From assembly GCA_964351985.1 (NCBI GenBank), contig CAYGPR010000005.1, positions 1-64,000 of the forward strand: a stretch of DNA of 64,000 nt. Direction: 5' to 3'. The DNA comes from Meishania sp964351985. Its GTDB lineage: Bacteria > Bacteroidota > Bacteroidia > Flavobacteriales > Flavobacteriaceae. Position numbers and translations under genes: made by a program. Positions within the stretch are counted from its first letter, which is position 1; each line of letters opens with the position of its first letter. The notes under the pieces are model-generated. The model was not told the origin of the DNA, made no database searches, and saw only the letters and a program-made list of their open reading frames with translations. Below, one piece after another: positions 45,595 through 54,519 of the stretch.

Positions 45595-45739
45595 ATTGGC
45601 TGTTTTCCTTTAAAATCCCACTTTCATCGAACTTATCGCCGTCGAACTGTTAAATTTTACCCGTAGGTTCAATTATTACACTTTCCATACACTAAAGTCA
45701 TCGGCATTTTCGTTTAAAAGGCTGTAACCCACAAATTTT

Positions 45740-46525
45740 ATGAATATGAAACAATTCAATAGAATTGCCAAACAAGGCACCTTGCTCATCGCGATTGCAC
45801 TTTTCGTTATAAGTTGTAGTAAGGATGAAAAGTATAATGCCGATCAAGAACTTTCCCAAACAGAGTTGAAAACGATTCTTGAAACCGATGATATCGCCGG
45901 AGCGGTCGATAGTGCATTATCGGAAATATACCTTGGAAAAGATAATAGTTCAAACAAAGCGGAAGAATGCTATGCTGCCGAATATTCCGAGACGGGTTTT
46001 ACCGCCACATTTGAGAATTGCAACCTTAACGGCACGGATAATATCAACGGTACCTTGAGCGTAGTTTATGCCACTGAAGATGGTCAAGCGAATTTTACGG
46101 CGACCTATACAGACTTCTATGTTGGTACAATCAAAATTAACGGTACGCGTGCCTATGTATTGAACAACAATGAAGATGAAGAAAGTATTTCATTCTCGGT
46201 ATCCAGTAATATGACCGTTACTATGGAGGATGGTTCTACCATTGCCGAGAGCGGTACCAAAACGTTTACTATTGAATACAGCGAAGGTTTATCATATTCA
46301 TTATCAGGCACTTGGACTCTTGAAGTCGATGGCGACACGTACAGAGTTGCTGTCGGTAATGCTTTATCGGGCGACTTAAGCTGTGGATATGTAACCAGCG
46401 GAGACATGACCGTTGAGAAAAACGGATTGATCGTATCGGTCGATTTTGGTGATGGCACATGTGACGATATGGCCACATTGACCTACCCAAATGGAGCCAC
46501 AGAAGAGATTTCTTTAAAGGATTAA
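45740..46525 (+). CDS. Lipoprotein of unknown function
   Basis: Lipoprotein of 261 residues with signal ending FVISC. The mature part is rich in Thr, Ser, Asp and Gly, with a beta-strand pattern, two pairs of cysteines (ECYAAEYSE / ENCNLNG, and SCGYVTSG / GTCDDM) and repeated NGT motifs. No domain is recognised. It lies 145 bp after the DUF2490 gene on the same strand and is closed by a strong terminator, so it may be part of the same unit. A surface-exposed binding role is possible. Confidence 0.7.
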   Translation: MNMKQFNRIAKQGTLLIAIALFVISCSKDEKYNADQELSQTELKTILETDDIAGAVDSALSEIYLGKDNSSNKAEECYAAEYSETGFTATFENCNLNGTDNINGTLSVVYATEDGQANFTATYTDFYVGTIKINGTRAYVLNNNEDEESISFSVSSNMTVTMEDGSTIAESGTKTFTIEYSEGLSYSLSGTWTLEVDGDTYRVAVGNALSGDLSCGYVTSGDMTVEKNGLIVSVDFGDGTCDDMATLTYPNGATEEISLKD

Positions 46526-46543
46526 AAGAACTTATATTGTTTG

Positions 46544-46576
46544 AAAGCCCTGTCCCAAACGGACGGGGCTTTTTTG
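46544..46576 (+). terminator. Terminator after the lipoprotein gene
   Basis: The stem AAAGCCCTGTCC pairs with GGACGGGGCTTT with one wobble pair, a 5-base loop and a following run of T. Confidence 0.85.
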
Positions 46577-46685
46577 TTATTACGATTTAGAAGTAACATT
46601 CGGTTCAATTGCGGTAGTACCTCAATATTTGATTGGTTTTAGTATTTTTAAGGAGCATTGATAAACTTAAAAACCAATCATAACC

Positions 46686-48566
46686 ATGAAAAGAGTGGCC
46701 AAGTATTTCCTTTCCATATTTTTTGCCGTAGGCTTTTTTTCCACTGTACTTGCACAAGACGTCTTACAGAAACTTTCTGAAATAGCCATCATTGATCAAA
46801 AAGTGATGATGCCGATGCGTGATGGAATTCGCCTGGCTACGGATATTTATCGACCGAAGGAATCTGAAAAGTATCCCATTATTTTCTCAAGAACGCCTTA
46901 TAATTTCAACTCATGGGTCGATGGGGAACAAAGAACGCGCACTGCGGAAAGAGCCTATGAAGCCGTTTCAAGAGGGTATGCCTATGTAGTGCAGAACGAA
47001 CGGGGTCGTTATTATTCAGAAGGGGAGTGGGATATTTTAGGAACACCCCTGACCGATGGCTATGACGCTTTTACTTGGATGAAAGACCAACCATGGTCGA
47101 ATGGTAAAATCGGAACCCTTGGTTGTTCTTCCACCGCTGAATGGCAAATGGCGGTAGCCGCTTTAGATCATCCTTCACATGCGGCCATGGTACCACAGGG
47201 GTACGGTGCCGGTGTAGGCCGGGTGGGCAATTATTATGAACAAGGTAATTGGTATCGTGGGGGTGCTGAACAAATGCTTTTCTTTTCATGGTTGTACGGA
47301 GTCGAACACGATACGTTTAAACCACGTATTCCCGCCGGGGCGACCCAAGAAGATTTAATCCGTATATCACGATTTTATGATTTAGCCCCTGAAAACCCTC
47401 CGGTCGATATGAAAGTGGCTCTCTCGCATCTTCCCATTCAAGATATTTTACAGAATATGAACGGAAAGCGTGAAATTTTCGATAAAATGGTACGCCGTAC
47501 CCCGAACCATGAAGATTGGTACACAGGCGGACTCTATCATGATGATATGGATTTTGGCGTGCCCAGTTTTTGGTTCGCTTCTTGGTATGACGTTTCCATT
47601 AGTCCGAACATTGCCTTGTTCAACCACGTTAGAAAGAATGCCAAAGACCCCGAAGTACGGGAAAACCAATATCTGGTCATAGCTCCGACCTTACATTGTG
47701 CGTATACCCGTGCTACGGAAAATACAATTGTGGGCGAGCGGAGTGTTGGCGATGCCCGCCTAAACTATGATGAGCAAATTTATGGCTGGTTCGACCTTTG
47801 GCTGAAAGACGAACAAAACGATTTTAAGACTAAAACCCCAAGGGTTCAATATTATACCATGGGCAGTAACAAATGGCAATCTGCAGATACATGGCCTCCT
47901 GGACGTTCAAAAATGACCACCTATTATCTAAATAGCGATGGAAATGCCAATAGCCTCTACGGAAACGGAAAATTGACTACAACCAAACCAAAAAAATCGG
48001 AATCATCGGATGCTTTTACCTACGACCCTATGAATCCGGTGAATTCGTATGGGGGCAATGTTTGCTGTACGGGTAATGCAGTAAAAGGTGGTGCTTTTGA
48101 CCAACGCCAGATGGAAACACGACAAGATATTCTGGTCTATACTTCAGAGCCATTACAGAACGGTGTTGAGATTTCGGGGTTTATAGAATCAACCCTTTAC
48201 GTCGGCTCAGACGCAAAGGATACCGATTTCACCATTAAGTTGATTGATGTTTACCCCGATGGAACGGCCTATAACCTTGATGAAACTATACAAAGGGTTC
48301 GTTATCGAGAAGGATACGACAAAGAAGTATTTATGGAAAATGGAAAAGTCTACAAGGTCGATCTTACGCCAATGGCAACGAGCAATTATTTTCAAAAAGG
48401 ACATCGGATCCGCATTGAGGTCTCGAGCAGTAATTTTCCTCGATTCGCTAGAAATTTAAATACCGGAGGAAAGAATTATGATGAAAAAGAAGGAGTGGTA
48501 GCCCGCAACCAAGTCCATCACTCGACCAAGCATCCATCACAGATACGATTGCCTATTGTACACTGA
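46686..48566 (+). CDS. Exported CocE/NonD-type hydrolase
   Basis: Alpha/beta hydrolase of 626 residues with a signal ending in TVLAQ. The N-terminal motif MPMRDGIRLATDIYRP is followed by SRTPYNF and nucleophile-elbow LGCSSTAEWQMAV, where the usual Ser-Tyr pair reads Ser-Ser. The C-terminal jelly-roll domain has IEVSSSNFPRFARNLNTGG. CocE relatives hydrolyse amino-acid esters or remove dipeptides. The active-site Asp is likely in the HLPIQDI-to-DYDVSI region and the catalytic His in APTLHCAY. The substrate is unknown. Confidence 0.86.
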   Translation: MKRVAKYFLSIFFAVGFFSTVLAQDVLQKLSEIAIIDQKVMMPMRDGIRLATDIYRPKESEKYPIIFSRTPYNFNSWVDGEQRTRTAERAYEAVSRGYAYVVQNERGRYYSEGEWDILGTPLTDGYDAFTWMKDQPWSNGKIGTLGCSSTAEWQMAVAALDHPSHAAMVPQGYGAGVGRVGNYYEQGNWYRGGAEQMLFFSWLYGVEHDTFKPRIPAGATQEDLIRISRFYDLAPENPPVDMKVALSHLPIQDILQNMNGKREIFDKMVRRTPNHEDWYTGGLYHDDMDFGVPSFWFASWYDVSISPNIALFNHVRKNAKDPEVRENQYLVIAPTLHCAYTRATENTIVGERSVGDARLNYDEQIYGWFDLWLKDEQNDFKTKTPRVQYYTMGSNKWQSADTWPPGRSKMTTYYLNSDGNANSLYGNGKLTTTKPKKSESSDAFTYDPMNPVNSYGGNVCCTGNAVKGGAFDQRQMETRQDILVYTSEPLQNGVEISGFIESTLYVGSDAKDTDFTIKLIDVYPDGTAYNLDETIQRVRYREGYDKEVFMENGKVYKVDLTPMATSNYFQKGHRIRIEVSSSNFPRFARNLNTGGKNYDEKEGVVARNQVHHSTKHPSQIRLPIVH

Positions 48567-48574
48567 ATATTGCT

Positions 48575-49180
48575 TTATTGTTCCTCTTTCAATGCCTCCA
48601 AAAGGGCATCGTAGGTCTCGATTTGGGTAAAGAGTCGTCCTCCAAGATTCAAAATGGGTTTTTCCAGGGAATCTATAACGGTATTTCCTAAGAGTCTTTG
48701 CAATTGTTCTTTCATGTCGGGCAGGGAATCCAACGTATGGGACGTAAAAAGATATTTCCCATTCTGCAAAGGCGTTATTAGACTATCACATGAAATGCAA
48801 TTTTTTGGCAGATAAACAATGATAGGTTTGTTCGGACGGATTTTAATCTTTTTAGCCTCTTTTTTCAGCGCTCGCCTTGATAAGCTATCATTCACTACCA
48901 GGTCATAGGTGTACGACGGCTTTTTTCCTCTCATAAGAACCAACGTTTTCAAATGTACCTTTGAAGTTGCAGGAAGCCGTATCAACCTTGGCCGCGACTT
49001 GCTCTGTCTAAAGTTGGTACCCTTTACCGTAATCATTACGTCAAAATCTTGGTCATTTTCGTTTACCGCGTATAACGCCAAACGGTTCGGAATTTCTTCT
49101 GCGACTACCTGAATCGGTCTTTCTTGCGCATAGGTAAAACCTAAAAGCAACAGAAATAATGGAAAGAGTACCTTTTTCAT
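48575..49180 (-). CDS. Exported protein with CxxC glutaredoxin-like domain
   Basis: Protein of 201 residues from the ATG at 49180, which opens a good signal peptide (MKKVLFPLFLLLLGFTYAQ); an upstream start at 49243 would bury it. An Ig-like strand region (about 25-115) precedes a thioredoxin-fold-like part with IVYLPKNCISCDSLI (CxxC), SHTLDSLPD and KPILNLGGRLF. That pattern resembles glutaredoxin. A redox role in the periplasm is therefore possible. It converges on the CocE gene with 8 bp between stops. Confidence 0.65.
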   Translation of the reverse strand: MKKVLFPLFLLLLGFTYAQERPIQVVAEEIPNRLALYAVNENDQDFDVMITVKGTNFRQSKSRPRLIRLPATSKVHLKTLVLMRGKKPSYTYDLVVNDSLSRRALKKEAKKIKIRPNKPIIVYLPKNCISCDSLITPLQNGKYLFTSHTLDSLPDMKEQLQRLLGNTVIDSLEKPILNLGGRLFTQIETYDALLEALKEEQ

Positions 49181-49354
49181 AACATGTTTTCTGGTCTCAA
49201 TATAGAAAATAATTCGTGGTTTGATAATATCAATGGCTAACAAACGATAATCGCCAAGCTTTTACCTTTGAAATTCATGTTTACACTTACCGTACTATTT
49301 TATGACCGTAGTTATTCTTAATATTGGACTTCCATTTATACGCATAATCCTACT

Positions 49355-50290
49355 ATGGACAAACCGACCAACCCGACGTTAATTATATTGGCATTCTTTG
49401 CAATTTATGTCATCTGGGGCTCCACCTATTTGTTGAACAAAATCGCCGTGACCGAACTGCCGGCCTTCATGTTGGCAGGAATACGTTTCGTGATTGCAGG
49501 AATACTGATTTTTATACTAGCCAGGGTGATGGGGCTTGATATCGTCATCAGTTGGAGGGAATTTTTCAACACAGCTATTGCAGGCTTTCTGTTTCTTGCG
49601 TTTGGCAATGGGGTAGTGGTATGGGCCCTTAAATTTGTAGATAGCGGATTCGCCGCCCTTGAAATATCGGCACAGCCTTTAGTGGTGCTGTTTCTTATGC
49701 GTATCCTTCAAGGAAAAAAAATTCAATTGATGTCGGTAGTTGGCGTAGCATTGGGCTTTATCGGTATCTACTTATTGGTCAGCCAAAAGGAAATTATACA
49801 ACAGGAAGGTTCTTTGCTGGGCATGTTTTTGATTTTTTTGGCCATGTTGAGTTGGGGCTATGGCAGTCTTTTTGTCGCAAAGGCTCGGTTACCAAAAAAT
49901 TATTTTGTCAATACGGGATACCAAATGGTTACAGGAGGAGGAATGATGCTACTATTTAGCCTTATCATAGGAGAAGAATGGACGTCTCCCTTGGCATGGA
50001 GTGGAAAGGTGCAATTATCAATGCTTTTGTTGGTCATTTTTGGAAGCGTAGTGGCCTTCACGGCGTTCAATTATTTGTTGCAGACCGTATCGCCTGAAAA
50101 GGTGGCCACTTCGACCTATGTTAATCCGATTATTGCACTTATTCTGGGATGGTACTTTCTTGATGAGCAGATTACGGTGCAATCTGTCGCTGCGGCGATA
50201 ATATTATTGACAGGCGTCTATTTTATCAATACAAAGAAAAAATTAGTACTTTTTTCAAGATTTTCAGGTAAAATGCCTTGGCAGAAATAG
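49355..50290 (+). CDS. EamA-family (DMT) transporter
   Basis: Inner-membrane carrier of 311 residues with ten predicted helices in two EamA repeats. Motifs are IWGSTYLLNKIAV, PAFMLAGIRFVIAG, and in the second half LSWGYGSLFVA and VAFTAFNYLLQ. The family exports amino acids, nucleobases or other metabolites. The terminal tail is short and basic. It is encoded alone, 33 bp ahead of the DUF1080 lipoprotein. The substrate cannot be read from sequence. Confidence 0.9.
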   Translation: MDKPTNPTLIILAFFAIYVIWGSTYLLNKIAVTELPAFMLAGIRFVIAGILIFILARVMGLDIVISWREFFNTAIAGFLFLAFGNGVVVWALKFVDSGFAALEISAQPLVVLFLMRILQGKKIQLMSVVGVALGFIGIYLLVSQKEIIQQEGSLLGMFLIFLAMLSWGYGSLFVAKARLPKNYFVNTGYQMVTGGGMMLLFSLIIGEEWTSPLAWSGKVQLSMLLLVIFGSVVAFTAFNYLLQTVSPEKVATSTYVNPIIALILGWYFLDEQITVQSVAAAIILLTGVYFINTKKKLVLFSRFSGKMPWQK

Positions 50291-50323
50291 TGTCGTCATT
50301 TTAAAATATCTAAATTCAATAGT

Positions 50324-51022
50324 ATGAAAACACTTCTTACACTAGCACTAGTTTCATTTGTCATGGTTAGTTGTACTTCACGGACTACCACTTCGTTGTT
50401 CAATGGTAAAGATTTGGAAGGATGGCATATCGATGTCCCAGATATGGATAGCATCCCTGGCATTCGAAACCCTTTCATTGTACGAAACGGGATGTTAGTG
50501 AGTTTGGGTACCCCTGAGGGGCACGTAATAACGGATAATATTTATAAGGATTTTCGATTGCAGGTGGAATACCGTTTTGCCGGAGAACCGGGAAACTGTG
50601 GTGTTCTCGTCTTTGCTTCGACCCCAAGGTCGTTGTACAAAATGTTCCCTAAATCCATTGAAGTACAAATGATGCATGAAAACGCGGGGGATTTTTGGTG
50701 TATCGTTGAGGATATCGAGGTCGATAATATGGTGAAAAGAAGAGGTCCAAAAGAAGAATGGGGTATCACCGAAGGTGAAAAGCGACGTATCTTGAATCTT
50801 ACCGATGCTTCTGAAAACCCATTGGGAGAATGGAACTATATGACAATCGAATGCTTGCAAAACGAAATTAAAGTATGGCTAAACGGTGATTTGGTCAATC
50901 ATGGCTATAATGCTACGGCCAGTAGCGGTCAAATTGCCCTGCAGGCGGAGGGAGCTGAAGTGGAGTTCCGTAAAATAATGCTTACCCCAATAAAGAAACT
51001 AAGTGAAAATGAGCCTAAATAA
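50324..51022 (+). CDS. DUF1080 lipoprotein (3-keto-disaccharide hydrolase fold)
   Basis: Lipoprotein of 232 residues with signal ending MVSC. The jelly-roll domain contains SLFNGKDLEGWHI, the family hallmark, then QVEYRFAGEPGNCGVLV and SIEVQMMHENAGDFW. DUF1080 proteins cleave 3-keto-glucosides or similar oxidised sugars. A second DUF1080 gene starts at 63478 beside oxidoreductases, whereas this one has no oxidoreductase neighbour. The EamA gene is 33 bp upstream. Confidence 0.87.
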   Translation: MKTLLTLALVSFVMVSCTSRTTTSLFNGKDLEGWHIDVPDMDSIPGIRNPFIVRNGMLVSLGTPEGHVITDNIYKDFRLQVEYRFAGEPGNCGVLVFASTPRSLYKMFPKSIEVQMMHENAGDFWCIVEDIEVDNMVKRRGPKEEWGITEGEKRRILNLTDASENPLGEWNYMTIECLQNEIKVWLNGDLVNHGYNATASSGQIALQAEGAEVEFRKIMLTPIKKLSENEPK

Positions 51023-51024
51023 AA

Positions 51025-52026
51025 TTATCTCAACTCTTTCAAAAGTTGGATAATTTCCTTGCAAATAATATCTGCATTTTCTTTAAGGGAAAATATTGTA
51101 ATGTGACCTCCATCAAGGAAAAACACCTTACCATTCGTTGAAAGACTTGCCATTTCCTCATGCATTTTCACCCTTTCAGTTTTCATCTTTTCTGGATTCA
51201 AACCCATTTTGAGAAGGGCCTTTTTATTCCAATGCGTCCCTGAAAATACCCTAATTGGCAAAGTGTCAAATTCGCTGGCTTTTCTCGACATATCCACCAA
51301 ATCATCATGCCATTTTTCTTCTTCCAAATAACCCCAAAGATACTTTCCGTTTAAAGTGTAATCCCGATAGCGGTCGATAACTTCTTCCGGTAGACCGGGA
51401 ACCCAAAGTATAGATCGTTCTGCCATTCTAGTGTATAAATCCAAGACACCCAAATCCCCTAAAAGGGCTCCTGCGTAATACATTGAGTTTAACCAACTTG
51501 GAGATGGTGGCAGATTGAGTCTCTCATGTTCATCGGGATGGCCACTATCCAAAAAAACCAAAGCGGCAACTTCATTAGGGTAGAGCTGTTTAAACACACG
51601 TATATAATGTCCGCCATAGGAATGGCCGGCCATGATATAGGGTGGCGATTCTCCCGCCTTTTCCAACAAAGTATGCAACTCATGTGCAACGGTTTGGGGA
51701 TCTCGTGGCCCATCACTTAGTTCACTATAACCTATACCGGCACGGTCATACCGTACAACCCGCAAAATATCTTTAAGACCTTCCCCCAACCAATAATAAT
51801 ATTCACTTGGAGCTCCCGCCCCTGATTCAATGACCAGGGTTGGCTTATTGTTTTTCTCCCCCATGCTATTAATGTGCAGTTTGAAGCCACCAATATCTAC
51901 AAGTTCCCCTGGGGGCTGTGGTTTAGCGCTAAACATACGCAGGCATAAGCCAGCTAAAATAATGAGCAGTAGCAATGACCCAATCGAAATACCGATATAC
52001 TTTAAGACCCTCCGGATAATTCTCAT
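51025..52026 (-). CDS. Membrane-anchored alpha/beta hydrolase
   Basis: Hydrolase of 333 residues from ATG 52026; an in-frame ATG at 52068 would add 14 residues and cannot be excluded. A membrane anchor (about 8-32) places the enzyme in the periplasm. Motifs are VRYDRAGIGYSE, nucleophile elbow MAGHSYGGHYIRV with Ser, FLDSGHPDE and a C-terminal FFLDGGHITIF with the catalytic His. The substrate is likely an ester or small amide. Its stop is 2 bp from the DUF1080 stop on the other strand. Confidence 0.82.
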   Translation of the reverse strand: MRIIRRVLKYIGISIGSLLLLIILAGLCLRMFSAKPQPPGELVDIGGFKLHINSMGEKNNKPTLVIESGAGAPSEYYYWLGEGLKDILRVVRYDRAGIGYSELSDGPRDPQTVAHELHTLLEKAGESPPYIMAGHSYGGHYIRVFKQLYPNEVAALVFLDSGHPDEHERLNLPPSPSWLNSMYYAGALLGDLGVLDLYTRMAERSILWVPGLPEEVIDRYRDYTLNGKYLWGYLEEEKWHDDLVDMSRKASEFDTLPIRVFSGTHWNKKALLKMGLNPEKMKTERVKMHEEMASLSTNGKVFFLDGGHITIFSLKENADIICKEIIQLLKELR

Positions 52027-52236
52027 AATTATGAATTGTTTGATAATTCGATTCAAACATAAATTCATTGAAAGACTACGTCAAATCATTTTGATGAATC
52101 AGTTTAAATATGGCACACATTGATGTATATCTCGGACGAATGCGATTTGACCAAATTAACACTATGTTCGACCCAAAATCTATAGTATTGGTCAAAGAGA
52201 TTATAAGACAACGATCAATAACCATATTTTTGCCAT

Positions 52237-53184
52237 ATGAATAGTTTTGTTCAAAAAAATCAGAAGGCCTTATATAGGGTATTGGCAGTACTTGGGTTGC
52301 TCGTTGTTATGTTCGTTGTACCACATTATACTGGTATTTGGGATAACCCTTTTTCTGTTCCTATTTTGATTCTATTCTGGCTGGGGGTTGCTTACCTTGT
52401 TTTACCCGAATTTTTCAAAAAGTATAGGATTGCCATTCTTTCTATATATGGATTGGTTATCGCCTATAATTTTTTCTATTTTACTTCGACACCTGATTAT
52501 GTACAAAATGACCGCCTGAGTTTGGTTCTTTTCATGACCCTTCCGATTCCAGTATTCGCTGCCTTGTGGGTTTATGAACAATGGCGTTGGTTGAAAACGC
52601 TAAAGGCCGATAAGGCAAAGGCAGAGTTAGCTTTACTCAAAAATCAGATCAATCCTCATTTTTTCTTTAATACTTTGAATAATCTATATGGTTTAGTAGT
52701 TGAAAAATCTGAGAAAGCCCCGGAAGTAGTCTTAAAATTGTCGGACATGATGCGATACACTATCTATGAGGGAAAAGAAGATTTAGTGTCAGTAAAGGAT
52801 GAGATTATTTATCTCGAAAACTACATCGAACTACACAAAATCCGTTATCAAAAAAAAGTAGAAATTCTATTCACTCATGAGGTTCAGGAAGGTTTGAAAG
52901 TTGCCCCTTTGTTGTTTATTAATTTATTGGAAAATGCTTTTAAGCATGGTGTAGCGAGAATACGTGAAAATGCTTTCATTCATCTTAGCATGCAATCACA
53001 AGGAGGGCAACTCTTGTTTACGATTGAAAATAGCCTTGACAGAATGGTATCAAATCAAAATAAGGGTATCGGTTTAGAAAATTTAAGAAAAAGACTGGAC
53101 TCTTTGTATCATCATAAGCATGAATTAATTGTAGAAGAAAAAGCATCTGTTTTTAAAGTCAGGCTAAATATTAAAGTCTTATGA
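52237..53184 (+). CDS. LytS-type sensor histidine kinase
   Basis: Membrane kinase of 315 residues. Four hydrophobic segments (about 12-120) are followed by the His_kinase domain with phospho-acceptor motif NQINPHFFFNTLNN and the ATP-binding part LLFINLLENAFKHG and NKGIGLENLRKRL. No periplasmic sensor domain is evident. It overlaps the LytTR regulator by 4 bp (ATGA). The signal is unknown; such pairs often respond to envelope or metabolic state. Confidence 0.92.
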   Translation: MNSFVQKNQKALYRVLAVLGLLVVMFVVPHYTGIWDNPFSVPILILFWLGVAYLVLPEFFKKYRIAILSIYGLVIAYNFFYFTSTPDYVQNDRLSLVLFMTLPIPVFAALWVYEQWRWLKTLKADKAKAELALLKNQINPHFFFNTLNNLYGLVVEKSEKAPEVVLKLSDMMRYTIYEGKEDLVSVKDEIIYLENYIELHKIRYQKKVEILFTHEVQEGLKVAPLLFINLLENAFKHGVARIRENAFIHLSMQSQGGQLLFTIENSLDRMVSNQNKGIGLENLRKRLDSLYHHKHELIVEEKASVFKVRLNIKVL

Positions 53185-53873
53185 ATTATTGTATCATCGA
53201 TGATGAACCGATTGCGCATCGAATCATAGAGGGATATTGCAAAAACTTACCCAAACTCCAAAAGATAGGGAACTGTTATGATGCATTTGAAGCTATGCAA
53301 TTCATGAACAATCATGCAATTGAGTTAATTTTTCTGGATATCAATATGCCCAAGCTTTCCGGATTTGATCTATTAAAAACGATACAACAACCTCCAAAAG
53401 TAATCGTGACTTCTGCCTATAAAGAATTTGCTTTGGAAGGATATGAACTGAATATTTCCGATTACTTGTTGAAACCTTTTTCATTTGAACGTTTTTTAAA
53501 AGCGATGAACAAGGTCATGGATGATCAAAACCCAAAATTAACTCCTATTTCGGAAAGTAATAAGGGTAGTTTTTTTCTAAAAGGAGATAAAAAAATACAC
53601 CAGATACATACTGAGAATATTCTATTCATTGAAGCATATGGTAACTATTCGAAGGTATTTTTAGTTGAAGAAATGATAATTAGCCATGAAAAAATATCCT
53701 CATTGGAAGCTTTATTACCTGCTCCGGATTTTTTAAGGGTACATAAATCATTTATTATTGCTACCAATAAAATAAAGATGATCGAAGGAAATCGAATAAT
53801 AATAGGAGAGCATTTTGTTCCAGTTGGTCAAACCTATAGGAATAACTTAAGACAACTCTTTCGCGGTGGGTAA
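53181..53873 (+). CDS. LytTR-family response regulator
   Basis: Regulator of 230 residues partnered with the LytS kinase. The receiver has IIDDEPIAHR, the phospho-acceptor Asp in LIFLDINMPK and KPFSFER. The C-terminal LytTR DNA-binding domain has NILFIEAYGNYSKVFL and FLRVHKSFIIATNKI. All key receiver residues are present. Target genes are unknown; no adjacent gene is an obvious target, unless the small-ORF unit at 54.1-54.6 kb is one. Confidence 0.93.
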   Translation: MNYCIIDDEPIAHRIIEGYCKNLPKLQKIGNCYDAFEAMQFMNNHAIELIFLDINMPKLSGFDLLKTIQQPPKVIVTSAYKEFALEGYELNISDYLLKPFSFERFLKAMNKVMDDQNPKLTPISESNKGSFFLKGDKKIHQIHTENILFIEAYGNYSKVFLVEEMIISHEKISSLEALLPAPDFLRVHKSFIIATNKIKMIEGNRIIIGEHFVPVGQTYRNNLRQLFRGG

Positions 53874-54062
53874 CTACCTTTCCAAGACTTTTAGGGTCTT
53901 GGCATAATTATGAATAATTCCAACATTTTTACCAGACAAAGTACTTAGTCGATTATGGACCAATATAATAGTTACTGGAAAAAACCCCTCGTTTTGTGAC
54001 AGCCCTTATACTAAAAAGTCTATTCCATTGTACTAGAAAATGGAATGGAGTAGTGGAATAAG

Positions 54063-54097
54063 AAAAGGGGCCGGCATTAATAATGCCGGCCCCTTTT
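54063..54097. terminator. Strong bidirectional terminator
   Basis: A long stem pairs AAAAGGGGCCGGCATTA with TAATGCCGGCCCCTTTT. It lies between the LytTR gene and the leftward small-ORF unit. T and A tracts flank it on both sides. Confidence 0.9.
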
Positions 54098-54131
54098 TCA
54101 ATATGTCGAGTCTTTTCAACTTTCTTCGTAA

Positions 54132-54345
54132 TTAGCGACTAAAGTTTCGATACTGCGCCCATTGAACTCTTTTACTTGATCTCAAGGAAGAAANNNNNNN
54201 NNNNNNNNNNNNNNNNNNNNNNNNNNNNNNNNNNNNNNNNNNNNNNNNNNNNNNNNNNNNNNNNNNNNNNNNNNNNNNNNNNNNNNNNNNNNNAGTAACT
54301 GAATGTTCTTGACTCCGTTGGTGTTTTTGTGATTGATGCTTTCAT
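54132..54345 (-). CDS. Small ORF of 37 residues, copy 1, split by the assembly gap
   Basis: The first 52 bases (54345-54294) and last 62 bases (54193-54132) flank a run of 100 N. Joined directly they give exactly 114 bases, the length of copy 2, with the frame kept. The C-terminal half reads SSLRSSKRVQWAQYRNFSR and is identical to copy 2 in protein but differs at six bases, all synonymous. The N-terminal half is identical in DNA. The two halves may therefore belong to one gene or to two different repeats with units missing between them. Function unknown; the product is basic and lacks a membrane segment. Confidence 0.55.
54194..54293. other. Assembly gap, 100 N
   Basis: Exactly 100 undetermined bases, the usual placeholder length. 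The gap falls inside a repeated unit, so the real sequence may be shorter or longer and may hide more copies of the small ORF. Confidence 0.97.
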
Positions 54346-54362
54346 GATGTTCGTTTTTTAGT

Positions 54363-54378
54363 CCCGATAGCTATCGGG
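54363..54378. repeat. 16-bp perfect palindrome in the small-ORF spacer
   Basis: CCCGATAGCTATCGGG is fully self-complementary and lies between copies 1 and 2 of the 37-residue ORF. It could fold in the transcript or be a mobile palindromic repeat; I have seen similar palindromes mentioned for flavobacterial genomes, but no second copy is in the window. Confidence 0.6.
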
Positions 54379-54400
54379 AGTTGTTAAAGTGAAGTCGTGA

Positions 54401-54514
54401 TTAGCGACTGAAATTTCTATACTGTGCCCATTGCACTCTTTTACTTGATCTCAATGAAGAAAAGTAACTGAATGTTCTTGACTCCGTTGGTGTTTTTGTG
54501 ATTGATGCTTTCAT
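54401..54514 (-). CDS. Small ORF of 37 residues, copy 2
   Basis: Complete ORF of 37 residues starting MKASITKTPTESRTFSYF and ending WAQYRNFSR. Copy 1 at 54132-54345 differs only by synonymous changes in the overlapping C-terminal half (six of 62 bases), strong evidence for selection on the protein. It is basic, rich in Ser, Thr and Arg, and has no signal peptide or membrane segment. The ATG lies 5 bp after the stop of the 41-residue ORF upstream. No family is recognised. Confidence 0.65.
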   Translation of the reverse strand: MKASITKTPTESRTFSYFSSLRSSKRVQWAQYRNFSR

Positions 54515-54519
54515 GATTT

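Noticed and set aside
53882..53902. Hairpin CCAAGAC/GTCTTGG after the LytTR gene
   Set aside because: The stem is only 7 bp and lacks a T-tract; the strong terminator at 54063 is the better candidate.
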